Source: Lepidostoma basale
Lineage: Eukaryota > Arthropoda > Insecta > Trichoptera > Lepidostomatidae
Assembly (NCBI GenBank): GCA_022606425.2
Contig: JAHDVF020000010.1
Location: 2,356,001 to 2,420,000 of the forward strand
Direction of reading: 5' to 3'
DNA length: 64,000 bases
Shown: piece after piece, positions 1 through 10,317 of the stretch
Position numbering within the stretch: position 1 is the first letter of the stretch
How the letters are laid out: every line of letters begins with the position of its first letter
Translations under genes and position numbers: made by a program
Notes under the pieces: model-generated
What the model was told of the DNA's origin: nothing
The model's input: the letters and a program-made list of their open reading frames with translations, nothing else
Databases searched by the model: none

Positions 1-275
1 ACTACCCTTCTAATCCATCTATCGTCTACCAATCTGGCAACATGTCCCGCAAATTACCATTTATGCTTAGATACCCTTTCGACAACATCTGTTACTCCCG
101 ACCTTCTACGTATTTCAGTATTTCTTATCCGGTCTGAGAATCTTTCGTGTTTTCTCTGTGCTACACGGAGTCTCCTTATGGTCGATTTGGTGAGGGTTAG
201 CGTTTCTGCTCCATATGTCAGTACTGGAAGTACGCATTGATCATGCATTTTGCGTTTTAGACATTGGGGAATTTT
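1..275 (-). mobile_element. LINE fragment (RTE-like family D), C-terminal ORF2 tail
   Basis: On the minus strand the translation contains VLPVLTYGAETLTLTK followed by RLRVAQRKHERFSDRIRNTEIRRRSGVTDVV. This is the typical region just downstream of the reverse transcriptase core in RTE-type non-LTR retrotransposons. The copy has a stop codon after the SKHKW segment and runs off the left edge of the window, so it is a dead fragment. The family resembles the copies at 9425-9890 and 54475-54885. Confidence 0.75.
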
Positions 276-989
276 ACTATCATTCTTACTGTGACAATAA
301 CATACAATTTTTTAAATTTATTCAACCTTACGTTATTTTGATATTTACTAATTATTTATACTTAAATATATAACAATAAACCTGTTATCTATATAACACC
401 AAACACTTTCTGATATACTGTGTCAAATATATAAATAATTATTGGTCTACTTAGATAATTGTCTATATTTGGCTGCCATACATATTTGACATAACTCAGA
501 AATTATTTTGCATTGCACCAGCATTTGTAAGCAACGTGATTTATGGATTATTTGAGTTACTCCATTGTTCCATGAGCACTTGATAACATAGTATTTATTT
601 GTATAACTAGTTCTTGTGTTCAATCCTAGAAGAATTCTAAAACTAGTGAGCCTGTAATGTTATCGCTTCCAAGAAAAAGAAAGCTCTATTATTTTGAGTC
701 ATTTTTGTTTTTATTGCCGGACAGTAAATTTCACTCATTTCTTTTATAGTTCTCGATACAGTAACATCGCTTCCTACCGTTTGCTTTTTTTTTGTTTTGT
801 AGACCTTGCAAGCTATGCTATTTTATTCTACCCGTTGGTAAAATGTGCTGTGTTTAAAAAAAACAATCTGTTTTCATTTTATAAATACTTTTAATCAGTG
901 CTTCCTAAAACATATAATATTTCGTGCCAAAAATAATAATTATTAATTACAATGCATTAAATATATTTTCATTACAATTCTGTCTTGTT
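276..989. other. AT-rich intergenic or intronic stretch, nothing recognised
   Basis: Low-complexity AT-rich sequence. Only short open frames, none with a protein-like composition or splice-site pairing. No repeat shared with the rest of the window was seen. Confidence 0.5.
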
Positions 990-2245
990 TTGAAGGACAT
1001 TTATTAAGTTGAAGTAGTATTTGTTGTTTTGGTGACGACGTTTATTCCATCAAGGTAGACTGTGTTATTAAACTAAAAAAACTAACTAACCATCACGCCC
1101 TCTGTTGAAGAATTGACTGTCACACTTTTCTTTCCTGACATATTTCTCTCGCTTCCTCAACATTCATACATCGCGTCATACACGTGCGTCGATTTCTCTG
1201 ACTCCTCACATGGCCGACATTCAATATTTGATTTATTTGATCGTGCCACGTTTTCCTCGGTCTTCCTCTATTTCTGGTTCTATTTACATCGTTAAGATAT
1301 ATATTTTTTACCATTCTTACTTCATTCATTCTTTCCATATGTCCAAACTATCTTAATGATACTTTCATTATTTTGTTCATAACACCATCGTTCGCACCGC
1401 ATTCACCTCTTATATTTTCATTCGACACTCTATCATACACAGAGTATCCACACATTCGTCTAAGAGATCTCATTTCTACTGCATTTATTCTACTTTCATC
1501 CTGCTTTTGCCAGTTCCATGCTTCGTTTCCATACATAAGGGTCGGTAGAAGAACACCATTGTGCACTGCCATTCTAGCTTTTTTGGATAGGTTTTTGTTT
1601 GCGCTGACAACTTTAAGTGCACTGTGTTATTTTAAATGGAAAATTAATTTAGTTGAAATATACCTTGTTAAGTATGAAGTGTTGTTTTGGATGAAACTTT
1701 AATGCGTTGAGATAGAGTGTTTTGTTTTAATGAAGAATTTTATTCAGTTGATTCAAAGTGTGTTGTTTTAAATGGAAATTTTATTCTTTCAAAGTAGGGT
1801 GTGTTATTTCAATTAGGGATTTTATTAAGTTGTAAAAGAGTGTGTTGTTTTGGATGACGGTATTATGAGGTAAAAGTATGGTGTGTTGTTTTAGCGAGGA
1901 ATTTTATTCAATAGAATCAAAGATTATTGTTTTGAAGTGGGATATTATATCTTCAAGGTAGCGTGTGTTGTTTTAAAGAGGAATTTTATTCAGTTGATGC
2001 AGAGTGTGTAGTTTCGGAGAGAGGTATCCCGTCAAGAAAGGGTATGTTGTTTTAAAGAGCGATTTTATTCAGTTACAGCAAAGTGATTTCTTTTCGAAAG
2101 AGGTATTATACCATCGAGGTAAAGTGTGTTGTTTTAGAGAGGAATTGTATTCAGTAAAAACAAAGTTTGATGTTTCGAAGAAGGGTTTTATATCGTCAAG
2201 ATAGAGTGTGTTGTTTTAAAAAGGAATTTTGTTCATTTGAAGTTA
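990..2245 (+). repeat. Degenerate minisatellite of about 40-bp units, split by a LINE
   Basis: The phrases GTGTGTTGTTTTAAAGAGG and GAATTTTATTCAGTTGATG recur in alternation from about 990 to 1070 and again from 1621 to 2245, with strongly diverged units of about 40 bp. The first block and the rest are separated by the family A LINE at 1071-1620. The shared 11-mer ACTGTGTTATT stands on both sides of the LINE (1059-1069 and 1621-1631), so the array existed before the insertion. Apparent open frames inside (for example 2004-2204) are by-products of the repeats. Confidence 0.7.
1071..1620 (-). mobile_element. LINE family A, 5'-truncated copy with 11-bp target duplication
   Basis: Minus-strand translation has the family A signature: MAVHNGVLLPTLMYGNEAWN, then ESRINAVEMRSLRRMCG, then GRPRKTWHDQINQILN and RNRRTCMTRCMNVEEAREIC, ending in a (GTTA)n-type tail seen on the plus strand as AACTAACTAACC. 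The flanking 11-bp duplication ACTGTGTTATT marks target-primed insertion into the minisatellite. Frameshifts and stops break the reading frame, so it is inactive. Family A is an RTE-like element by its C-terminal sequence and short microsatellite tail; that placement is inference. Confidence 0.85.
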
Positions 2246-2284
2246 TGTGTTAATTTAAAAAAATCTTCTTTTTCTTCTGATTGT

Positions 2285-2612
2285 AGATCTTGCGATCTGT
2301 TTATGCAGGATATCAACTTTCTTCCTATGATGAAGACCCCAGCCTTCTCTCCATCTCTTTGGTGGTCGTCCTGGTGGTCGACGGCCCTCTGGAGTCTCGT
2401 GCATCACGATCTTAGGAATTCTTGCTGGATCCATTCTCTCGATGTGGTCCCTCCATAATCGTCTTCTCTATCTACTCCATCTCACTATGTCTTCAATTTT
2501 GCAGAATTTGCGAATTTCTTCTTTGGGTATCCTATCTCTAAGGGTTCTCCCCACAATAGGTCGCAATGTTCTCATTTCTGCTACTCTTAAGATATGTTTG
2601 GTTCTGACAGTG
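2285..2612 (-). mobile_element. LINE family E, C-terminal ORF2 fragment
   Basis: The minus strand reads almost open for about 110 codons: ILRVAEMRTLRPIVGRTLRD, IPKEEIRKFCKIEDIVRWSR, one stop, then LWRDHIERMDPARIPKIV and PEGRRPPGRPPKRWREGW. This is a LINE tail related to the fragments at 7185-7445 and 29283-30020 (shared WRDH.ARMD and PPGRPPKRW motifs). Confidence 0.75.
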
Positions 2613-2739
2613 TATTTTAAAAATGATTTTATTTATTAAAAGTGAGCTACTTATTATTGAAACGAACGGGTTTTTTTCTATTGAAATGGAGTGTAATTTT
2701 TTTGCAACAACAAAAAAACAAAAACTGGTCCAAGTTATA

Positions 2740-3095
2740 GGATATAAATTGGAGTGACATCTCCAGGCGTTATCTAGCAATACGATAATGGCGGTAGCCT
2801 TTCACATTGCGTTAAAAAGATCTTCTGCTTAATGCTTAAAATCCAATCTTCATAGATGGCGCTAGTGTGTAGATTGAAACTACCATGTGAAGTGTGGTGT
2901 TACAGATTAACATATATACAACTTCCAAAAATTTGTCAGACATGGTGGTCATAAGAAAAGGTGGAATGGGGAATGTTGTATTACATAAAACGTGCGCTTA
3001 ACCCAACCAATGACAGGTCATAAGTCCTGTAAACACCTCGATCACCATATTCTGTTTCCAATTTGCATATTCGTCTCTATTGAGATACAATTAAT
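2740..3095. repeat. Interspersed repeat M, copy 1
   Basis: About 350 bp that match 47515-47923 closely (shared GACATCTCCAGGCG, CATAGATGGCG, GGTGGAATGGGGAATGTTGT, AACCCAACCAATGACAGGTC) and end in CGTCTCTATTGAGATACAATT. Related copies at 34553-34895 and 60005-60235 begin with the inverse of that end, so the element has terminal inverted repeats of about 26 bp. No coding potential. Probably a MITE. Confidence 0.65.
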
Positions 3096-3169
3096 CCTTG
3101 GAGTGTAATGTGTTTCCAGTTAATATAATTGTGTTGTTTAAAAGATATCGTTTTGTTTTGTTGAAGCAG

Positions 3170-3358
3170 TCCGTGAAAGTGAAGTGTCCGAAGAGTGCCG
3201 GGGATGCTGTACCTATCCCGCCACACCAGCTGCCCCCTGTGGAGAGGTTACGAAGGGCCCGAGGTACCGTGGAAAGGACTGCAGTTCGCTTGCCTCAATG
3301 TTCTCCAGCTCTACTGCAAGATATTCGACAAGCAAGACGTCTACCTATCCCTTCTAAG
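3170..3358 (+). CDS. Candidate upstream exon of the PET-LIM gene (weak)
   Basis: A GC-rich island in AT-rich surroundings, bounded by a pyrimidine-rich tract plus AAGCAG acceptor and an AAG|GTTAGT donor. Only one frame ends in the phase (2) needed to join the 15253 exon; it reads from an ATG at 3204 through HTSCPLWRGYEGPEVPW and LQLYCKIFDKQDVYLSLLR and would continue into KTCQECKC. That frame has a stop codon just upstream of the ATG, so this would be a first coding exon. A second frame is open throughout (PKSAGDAVPIPPHQLPPVER) but ends in phase 0. I do not recognise either protein. It may be a genuine exon of this gene or of another, or a single-copy noncoding block. Confidence 0.3.
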
Positions 3359-3559
3359 GTTAGTTATTTCCGTCATTATTCTGTTAATATTTTTTTTTTA
3401 TTAATAAGTTTTTTTTTTAAATAAACAATACGTCAACACTGTGGAATTTATTAATGACGAATTTTTATGAATTAAATTCATAAAAATTCTTTAATTCAAA
3501 TTTAATTCATTTCTAGAAAACAGGCGTATTTATTCGTATTATTTAAAATATTGTTTATT

Positions 3560-3680
3560 TCACTTTTGAGTTTTTATTTTTCCCGACATGTTTCGAATGA
3601 TAAGATTATATGATTCTCCTGATGATGAGGGCATAAAACTTTCGAAACATCTCAAGAAAAATAAACTTAAAAATGAAAAA
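3560..3680. ncRNA. Hammerhead-like pair, family HH5 (head to head)
   Basis: The plus copy (3614-3658) has stem I strand TTCTC, core CTGATGA (3619-3625), a stem-loop, GAAAC (3644-3648) and a mutated cleavage side (CTC instead of GTC). A diverged minus copy is seen at 3585-3616 with GACATGTTTC. The better preserved copy of the family at 62952-62995 shows stem I TTCTC pairing with GAGAA. Both copies here carry core mutations and are probably inactive. Confidence 0.5.
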
Positions 3681-3688
3681 TAGATAAT

Positions 3689-3867
3689 TAATACGAATGA
3701 AAAGTCAATTTTCTAGAAGTTTTATATTTTACGGGAATGACATATTTCGCCCTTCTAAGGCATTATCAAATGTCATATATACATTTGATAATGCCTTAGA
3801 AGGGCGAAATATGTCATTCCCATAAAATATAATAAAACTTCTAGAAAACTGACTTTTCATTCGTAAT
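3689..3867. ncRNA. Foldback element with two hammerhead-like folds, family HH1
   Basis: Two arms of about 83 bp are nearly perfect inverted repeats around a short centre at 3773-3782. Each arm holds the fold TTGATAA, T, a GCC.TT/AAGGGC stem, GAAAT and ATGTC: plus copy 3785-3815, minus copy 3739-3770. The outer arm sequence (TTCTAGAAGTTTTAT, then CGAATGAAAA) recurs in a dozen loci here. The core differs from the canonical CUGANGA by U3 and A8, which could still pair. Whether it cleaves is unknown. Confidence 0.6.
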
Positions 3868-4690
3868 AATGATTTAATATGGAGTTTTACATCATTGTTC
3901 AAGAAACAATAAATATGAAAAATAGATATTTTAATTAATAAATTCGTCATTTTTATGTGTAGGTATTGTATTTTTATGATTATTTTCTGTGTTGGAATTG
4001 TTAGTTTTTTGTGTATTGCTATTGTGATTTAATGAGTCATTTACTAAAAAAAACGTCTGAGCTACGTGCCATAACAATACAATAATTAATGCTTGTGTAA
4101 TTATGTATTAAGATACCTCTTCCTATTTACGTTAAATAATTTGTACAATATAATAACAACCGATGGTATAATACAACTAGTTTCATGTGCTATTGAGGAG
4201 ACAAATTGGTTCATTTTCTGTTCTCTTTCTATTTCATTCTGAAATATTTAGCAGAATTCATCACTGTATTACGTTACGAAATATGAACTTTTAAATCAAG
4301 AAAATAAAAATCGATAGAAAACAATATTTTCATTATTGTCAATGAACTTCTACCATGAAATATCAAATATAAACCGTGTTTTTTTATGAAACTAAAAAAA
4401 ATAAATGTATTGTAAGAAAGAGCCAATTAATTTATAATAATAGGAGATTGATCCAACCAAATTTATAAAGGGGTCATCGTTAGACGTAGAAAACACTTTT
4501 TTCTTTTAGATTTAGTAATTTTAATTATATCTTCATATTGTGATTACCAATGTTAGCATAAGATTACTAACAAGCCATTTTACTAACAAACCACCATTTT
4601 ACTAACAATGCTACTAACATCATATTTTATGTAGTGGCCTTATACATTTTCAAAGATATAAATAATTTAAGAGTCTGTAATAGCAGAACA
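3868..4690. other. AT-rich stretch with a small TTACTAACAA repeat
   Basis: Mostly unassigned AT-rich sequence. At 4555-4625 the phrase TTACTAACAA with an ACCA/GCC spacer recurs four times in a small degenerate tandem array. No gene or splice-site pair is supported. Confidence 0.5.
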
Positions 4691-4699
4691 AACATCATC

Positions 4700-4842
4700 G
4701 TAAAGAGTCGGAGAAATCGATGTGCATATGAAATGATATACTTTATGAATATTGAAGAAAAGAGTGTAGTATGTCAGGAAATAACAGTGTGGCGGTTTCT
4801 ATCTACCCCTTCGGGGAGACGGCACGATGATTAGTTAGTTCA
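4700..4842 (+). mobile_element. LINE family A, 3'-end fragment
   Basis: Contains the family A terminal segment (GAGTCGGAGAAATCGATGTG, then GTATGTCAGGAAATAACAGT) and the stop plus GATTAGTTAGTT tail. Only the last 45 codons remain. Confidence 0.75.
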
Positions 4843-4847
4843 TTTAT

Positions 4848-4960
4848 CAAGATCATCAGCCTTTAATCGTCCAGTGCTGAACATAGGCCTCCCTTCCCGT
4901 CTTCCACAACTCTCTATCTCTCGCCGCTCTGCGCCATCGACCTCCTGCCACTCTCTCGAT
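4848..4960 (-). mobile_element. LINE 3'-end fragment (RTE-like)
   Basis: Minus-strand reading gives AIERVAGGRWRRAARDRELW and TGREAYVQHWTIKG followed by a stop: the very C-terminus of an RTE-like ORF2, similar in layout to the insertion at 17153-17671. Confidence 0.65.
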
Positions 4961-5204
4961 GGCCTGCTAGGGCTCTGCTAGGATTGTGGTCTGCTAGGAT
5001 TTCTATGGCCGGTTCTCGGTCGCCACTCCAGGGTTAATTAGTTAGTTATTATTAAATTGTTCATAAGTTCTGTTTTTCGAATAGTCTAGAAACAAAATAA
5101 TATTTACCGTCGTGTTTACAGTAAGCTTTTTTCAACACAACAAAAAATATATTTAAAAAATCTACATCAAATAAAAGAAAAGAACGAATATTTGAAATAT
5201 TATT

Positions 5205-5311
5205 TTTCTCCGAAAGGGCAGATAAAGAGAATGGACCGCCACACTACTCTATCCTGACACACCTCTCTAGCTTCCTCCAAATCCAGACAACGAGTCATGC
5301 ACGTTTCGATC
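5205..5311 (-). mobile_element. LINE family A, 3'-end fragment
   Basis: The complement carries the terminal family A codons (EEAREVCQDR.VW-type) with the sequence CCGCCACACTACTCTATCCT on the plus strand. No tail is left. Confidence 0.65.
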
Positions 5312-5766
5312 TGTTTTCAAATTTCAAAATACATAAATTTTGAGCCGTTATTGCAACTAGAAATAAAATTCCAGTTTATTTATCACCCCCGCCGCCACGG
5401 GCGCTTCGATATCAAACATTCCATCGAAATTATTCAGATTCAAATTTTGATTCGTGCGAAGAATTTGGACTATTCGTATAGTTTGATCGGTGGAACAATG
5501 AACAATGACTCACGGCAACGAGTGCAGGGTAAACAGAGACTTCGGGATCTAACTTGTGATGTGTGAATGAATTTCGCGAACTTGATTCATTCTATAAATC
5601 TTTCCACTTCACTGTTTATCTTTTGATCAACGTGGTCCTAACTTACACTTTATAATACATCAATATAAATAAACCAGTATTCATTGTTTGTTAAACAATT
5701 ATGTTAAATTCCATATTCTTCTTATTATTTTTGTAGGTATAAAGGTTATAATTTGTAATATAAGTG

Positions 5767-6225
5767 TAAACGAAGAGAACTTGGAACAGGTGAGGGAATT
5801 TATGTATTTAGGTAGCACATTCACAGCGGATGACCGAACGGATAGTGACGTTGAAAGAAGGGTTGGTGTGGGTAACAAAGTGAATGGAGAAGGTATTATG
5901 AACAAAATTATGAAAGGATCGCTGCGTTGGTTCGGACATATGGAACGCATGGATGGAGAAAGAATGGTTAAGAAAGTATACGTTAATGATGTAAATGGGG
6001 TACGAAGTCGAGGCAGACCGAGGAAAACATGGCATGACCAAATTAATCAAATTTTAAAGGTTGGTCATGTTAGAAGTCGGAGGAATCGACGTGCGTGTAT
6101 GACTCGTTGTATGAATGTGGAGGAAGCTAGAGAGGTTTGCCAGGATAGAGTAGTGTGGCGGTCCATTCTCTTTGCCTACCCCTGCGGGGAAACGGCGTGA
6201 TGGTTTGTTGTTGTTGTAGTTATTA
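5767..6225 (+). pseudogene. LINE family A2 tail with an in-frame internal deletion
   Basis: The frame reads NEENLEQVREFMYLGSTFTA, then RRVGVGNKVNGEGIMNKIMK and so on to the normal terminus AYPCGETA and a TGATGGTTTGTTGTTGTT tail, which defines the (GTT)n subtype A2. Compared with other copies, the block MAVHNGVLVPTLMYG...ECRA is missing between GNKVNG and GIMNK, yet the frame is kept, giving the longest family A open frame here. The deletion removes normal ORF2 sequence, so this is still a broken copy. Confidence 0.75.
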
Positions 6226-6712
6226 GAAACAAGAATTTATCAAGGAAAGCGAAAATGGCCGTTCATAATGGTGTTCTGGTCCCTACTCTGATGTATGAAG
6301 GCGAAGCTTGGAACTGGCAGAAGAAAGATGAGAGCAGAATAAATGCGGTAGAGATGAGGTCCCTAAGACGTATGTGTGGTAGAACGATGTACGACAGAAT
6401 CTCAAAAACTGATATTAGAAAGGAATGTAGAGCGAAAGAAGGTATTATGAACAAAATTATGAAAGGATCGCCGCGTTGGTTCGGACATATGGAGCGCATG
6501 AGTGAAGAAAGAATGGTTAAAAAAGTATACGTTAATTATGTAAATAGGTACGGAGTCGAGGTAGACCGAGGAAAACATGGCATGACCAAATTAATTAAAT
6601 TTTAAAGGTTGGTCATGTTTAGAAGCCGAAAGAATCGATGTGCGTGTATGACTCGCTGTATAGATGTGGAGGAAACTAGAGAAGTATGTCAAGGTAGAGA
6701 AGTAATTGATTT
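6226..6712 (+). mobile_element. LINE family A, 5'-truncated copy
   Basis: Starts inside the element at RNKNLSRKAKMAVHNGVLVP, directly after the tail of the previous copy, and continues through ESRINAVEMRSLRRMCGRTM to a frameshift near 6600. The terminal codons are recognisable but diverged, and the tail is lost. The head-to-tail contact suggests insertion into or next to the preceding copy's tail. Confidence 0.75.
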
Positions 6713-6859
6713 TTGTTGGTCTTTCGATCTTTCCAGAAGGATAACAATTTTGATCCTGTGATGAAGACTTCCAACTTTATTTTAAAAAATTTGGTGGTCA
6801 ATAATAATAATAAAAAAAATATTGTATATATTTTTTAAATGTACAATTAATTAAATTTC

Positions 6860-6970
6860 ACTTATATTGCTTCGACCGGTTTCGCAGCTCGCTGCCATCT
6901 TCTGCTCCGAAGATCGGGACTAGAAGATAACAGGGAGCTGCCAAAACCGGTCGAAGCCATAAGCATAAAT
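6860..6970. ncRNA. Hammerhead-like pair, family HH7
   Basis: The minus copy (about 6871-6908) reads CAGAAGA, TG, GCAGCGAGCTGC, GAAAC, CGGTC, GAAGC; the plus copy (6921-6960) is more diverged (TAGAAGA ... CCAAAACCGGTCGAAGCC). The palindrome ACCGGT takes the stem III position. The best preserved family member is at 36687-36743. U4 of the conserved core is changed to A here. Confidence 0.45.
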
Positions 6971-6997
6971 TTGCTTTAAATAAATATATATTTTAAT

Positions 6998-7165
6998 GGT
7001 CGGCCTTCTAACATAGAAGTCGGAAGAATAGACGTGCGTGTATGACTCGCTGTATGAATGTAGAAGAATCTAGAGACAAATGTCAAGATCGAGTAGTGTG
7101 GCAGTCTATTCTCTCTGCCTATCCCTTTGTAGAAACAGCGTGATGGTTTGTTCTTGTTTTAAAAA
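6998..7165 (+). mobile_element. LINE family A, 3'-end fragment
   Basis: Family A terminus (GTGCGTGTATGACTCGCTGT, then GTCAAGATCGAGTAGTGTGG) with stop and TGATGGTTTGTT tail of the A2 subtype. Confidence 0.75.
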
Positions 7166-7184
7166 AAAGTTTTTTGTTTTCATC

Positions 7185-7445
7185 ATTTATCTTCTTCTTC
7201 ATTTAATAGATCTGACGATCTGTGACACAGAAATCATGTCTCGTCAGATGATGAGGTCCAGCTGTCCTTCAATCTCTTGGGCAGTCTTTCAGGTGGGCGG
7301 TGTCCGGAGGGGATTTCATAAGTGGCTGTATATGCAAGTCTATCACCATCCATTCGGGCTAAATGATCCCTCCAGTATCTTCTTCTGAGACCTTCATCTC
7401 CGATGTTCTTAGTTGTCCCTTGGTTCACACAGTGTCAGCCCGCGT
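7185..7445 (-). mobile_element. LINE family E, 3'-end fragment
   Basis: Minus translation contains YWRDHLARMDGDRLAYTATY and EIPSGHRPPERLPKRLKDSW followed by a stop, the same C-terminus as the copy at 29283. Confidence 0.75.
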
Positions 7446-7492
7446 CTCTAAGAAGAAGAAGATGAAGAATTTTTGAATTTCTACCGTGAAAT

Positions 7493-7905
7493 CAGTTGCA
7501 GAAGTTGGTACTTTTCCCCACGCAGTATACGAGTATATGACCCAGATGTGAAATCTTCCGAACCTTAATAGTTGATAACAGTTCCCTGTCAACTCTAGTT
7601 CGCCTCAGAACTTCGGTATTGGTAACCATGTCTGTCCAGAGAATTCTGAGCATTCGGCGATAGAGCCACATTTCAAATGCTTCCAGTCTGTTCATTGAGT
7701 TGACTTTTGAGATCCACGTTTCACATCCATACAATAAAACAGACCACACATAGCATTTGATAATTCTCTAGCGGAGTTTCAAGTTTATGTTATCATTGCA
7801 GAATAGTGATTTCATTTTATTAAACGTAGCTCTTGCTGTCTCAATTCTGCATTTTATCTCTACATCTGGGTCAAGAGATTGTGTTGATTGTGTTAGCCCT
7901 CATAT
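7493..7905 (-). mobile_element. LINE family B, C-terminal ORF2 fragment
   Basis: Minus frame reads WSVLLYGCETWISKVNSMNR, LEAFEMWLYRRMLRILWTDM, VTNTEVLRRTRVDRELLSTI and VRKISHLGHIL. This is the tail of a second common insect LINE family, represented again at 19853, 43818 and 48385. The copy is truncated at both ends. Confidence 0.75.
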
Positions 7906-8587
7906 TAAATATTTAGGTGTGAGATTGTGTTAGCCCTCATACTTAATATGTTTATTAATATATATTTTTAACTAGTTTATAAAACGGAACATTTTTCTAC
8001 AGCGGCCTTGAGATGAGTAATTCATTAAAATGGCGCTCTATAAATTATCCAATTTATTATTATTATTATAAAGGATAGCATAAAGGAATAGGCGATTAGG
8101 GGGTATCAAAGTGCTTAGAATTGAGATAAGTGGATAGCCTTGCGGGAGGCCTTTATCCAACATTAAACCAACCATGGCTGATGAAAAAGGAGACGATATA
8201 AATCACGAATGTATTCATACATTTATCAAGAGACACGTTTTTCAATATAGATATTTTGGCAGAGATAAATAAAAAATAGAATGTAAACATGAGTCGTTCA
8301 AAAGAACGTACACTCGTATGTATACGAGTATTTATTTACCACGGGCATAACTTCAGGAATTGTTCTGTAAAACAAAACAGCACTGTCAAAAAAACGCTTA
8401 AACCGTGTCAGTAGAGGTCTTACAACGAATAACAAAAGAATTTCACATACGTAACGAATTAATTGTTTTCACGAAGAAAAAGGCAATTAGATCCGTTCCT
8501 TTCTCTTTTCTAGGTACTGTCACCAGTGAATTTGACGATTCAATAGATCTAGAATTTTTTTTATAATTATCTACGTAGTTACTTAGC
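7906..8587. other. Unassigned AT-rich stretch
   Basis: A short direct duplication (GTGTTAGCCCTCATA with about 40 bp between starts, 7888-7942) and a TTATTATTATTATAA microsatellite near 8053 are the only structures seen. No gene. Confidence 0.5.
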
Positions 8588-8785
8588 GGTGGGTACATAG
8601 AAGGTTACCCACCGCTTTCCCGAAGCTGTTTTAGGACGCAGCGGCACCCTTTCGTCAGCTTTGCTCATACAATCTATAGGCCCGCCCCACATCTACACAG
8701 GACTTACATTAGCTGGAGAATGCACTATTCCTGGAAAAAAAGCAAAATGCAAAAGGGTATCTAGGCCACATTTAATCCAGTTTCA
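8588..8785 (+). repeat. Interspersed repeat P, copy 1
   Basis: Shares CCCGA.GCTGTTxTAGG.CG, AGCGGC.CCCTTT.GTCAGC and GGACTTACA with 21395-21560. Moderately GC-rich with no convincing frame. Likely the end of an unidentified transposable element. From 8786 to 9424 nothing further is recognised. Confidence 0.5.
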
Positions 8786-9424
8786 TTTCAATTCACTTCT
8801 ATGTCTCAATTTCACAAAACTATGTCCTGATTTTATGGCCTATCTTAAAATTATTTCAGACAGATATGGTGAGGGCGGGACAGAGTATGAGATGGGAGAG
8901 AAAACGTAAAATGATAAAAAAAAAAACAATAATAATTATTTTTCAAGGGAAATAGAGAAAACACTCAGAAGTAGAACCAATCTAACGTATATAGAAGCCA
9001 CGAAAAGTTAATGAGTTATGAATATAGTTTAACAATTTATTTATAAGAAAAGAAACCTAGGACCATCATCAAAACGAACGAGTTCTTTAACACTGGCTTT
9101 AAGGGGCTGAACTTCTAGTTGAAAACGTTTATTTTAAAATAATATGCATAAAAAAAAATTGCAAGGTTAAATATAATCATGAATCCAACATCAAATAATA
9201 TAAAAATAATTAAATAAGTGTAAGAAATGTAGACATGAAACGTATGTACACACGTCTTACCCGCGTTACAGTCGTGACAGGAATGAACTCGCGCGTCACT
9301 GGTTACTCGATATCTATCACCACGAAGCTAGTGTTAGAAGAGAATAACCTTAAAAAAATTGCTCCGTTTCTTATTTATTGTAAATTAAATATCTTTTAAA
9401 ACCCGTAAAATACCAATTTACCTG

Positions 9425-9890
9425 AAAAGAAAAGTTTATGAAGCGCGTGTTCTGCCAGTTGCTACTTATGGCCCCGAAACTATAACATTGTCCAAACAAA
9501 GTGCCGAGAAACTACGTGTGACCCAAAGAGCCATGGAAAGAGCCATGTTAGAAATAAGCCTAAGAGACAGACTCAGAAACGGTACGGTGAGAGAAAAAAC
9601 AAAAGTCACTGACATCATCCACGGGTGGCAATTCTTAAGTGGCGATGGGCAGGTCACGTAGCTAGAAGCTCGGACGAAAAATGGATAAGAAGACTGCTGA
9701 CTTGGAGACCGTGGACGACAAAGAGAAATACAGGGCAACCGCAACTATGGTGGAAGGATGACTTGAACAGACATGCCGGAATAACCCGGTTGCAGTCTGC
9801 ACAAGACAGAGTGACATGGAAGCGAATGGAGGAGGCCTTTGTCCAGGAGTGAACGGGAATAGGCTGAAGTAGAAGAAGAAGAAGAAATTT
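9425..9890 (+). mobile_element. LINE family D, C-terminal ORF2 fragment
   Basis: Plus-strand reading gives VLPVATYGPETITLSKQSAE and LRVTQRAMERAMLEISLRDR, a frameshift near 9625, then LKWRWAGHVARSSDEKWIRR, TGQPQLWWKDDLNRHAGI and VTWKRMEEAFVQE with stop. This is a classic RTE-type terminus with the WAGHVAR motif. Inactive because of the frameshift and 5' truncation. Confidence 0.8.
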
Positions 9891-10317
9891 GAAAAAAAGA
9901 TGTGTATTATGCTTTTACCGTTAAAATTCTTATTTATTACATTGATCAGCACCTTATAAAAATAATCTAGTTTCAGTTCGCTACCTTTGTATTAGTTTGG
10001 TATTTCAGGCGCCTAGATTACATCGCCTTGACATTTAGAAGCTACCTCTGAGAGACCATCTTCCGAGGCTTTGGACCTTTGCGAATGCCGACAGAACAAT
10101 AAAGTGTACTTTAAATATCCAAGATATCAACTGGTGTTAGCTGTGACCTTTACAAAAACACAAAGGGTGGAATTTGTACATAAATGGACAATATAAAAGC
10201 TTGTTGATAGCTCCGTAAAGCGCAAATAAAATAACTTTTTCTTCTTCTTCCTAAATATAGCTTTGTGGTTTCAGAGGGCTCCTTCCGTAATGTAGTTTCC
10301 TAGCTATCCTTCCATCT
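9891..10317. other. Unassigned stretch
   Basis: AT-rich sequence without recognised repeats or genes. The segment 10240-10317 is less AT-rich but has no coding frame. Confidence 0.45.

Noticed and set aside
2004..2204. 66-codon frame in the minisatellite
   Set aside because: Codons simply follow the repeat units, with no independent support.
3170..3358. Two other frames of the candidate upstream exon (PKSAGDAVPIPPHQLP and SEECRGCCTYPATPA)
   Set aside because: The first ends in phase 0 and the second hits a stop right at the donor; neither can join the 15253 exon.
3739..3815. GAAACATGTC and GACATGTTTC motifs read as transcription factor sites or CRISPR-like repeats
   Set aside because: They are part of larger conserved folds inside transposable elements; spacing is irregular and there are no spacers as in CRISPR arrays.
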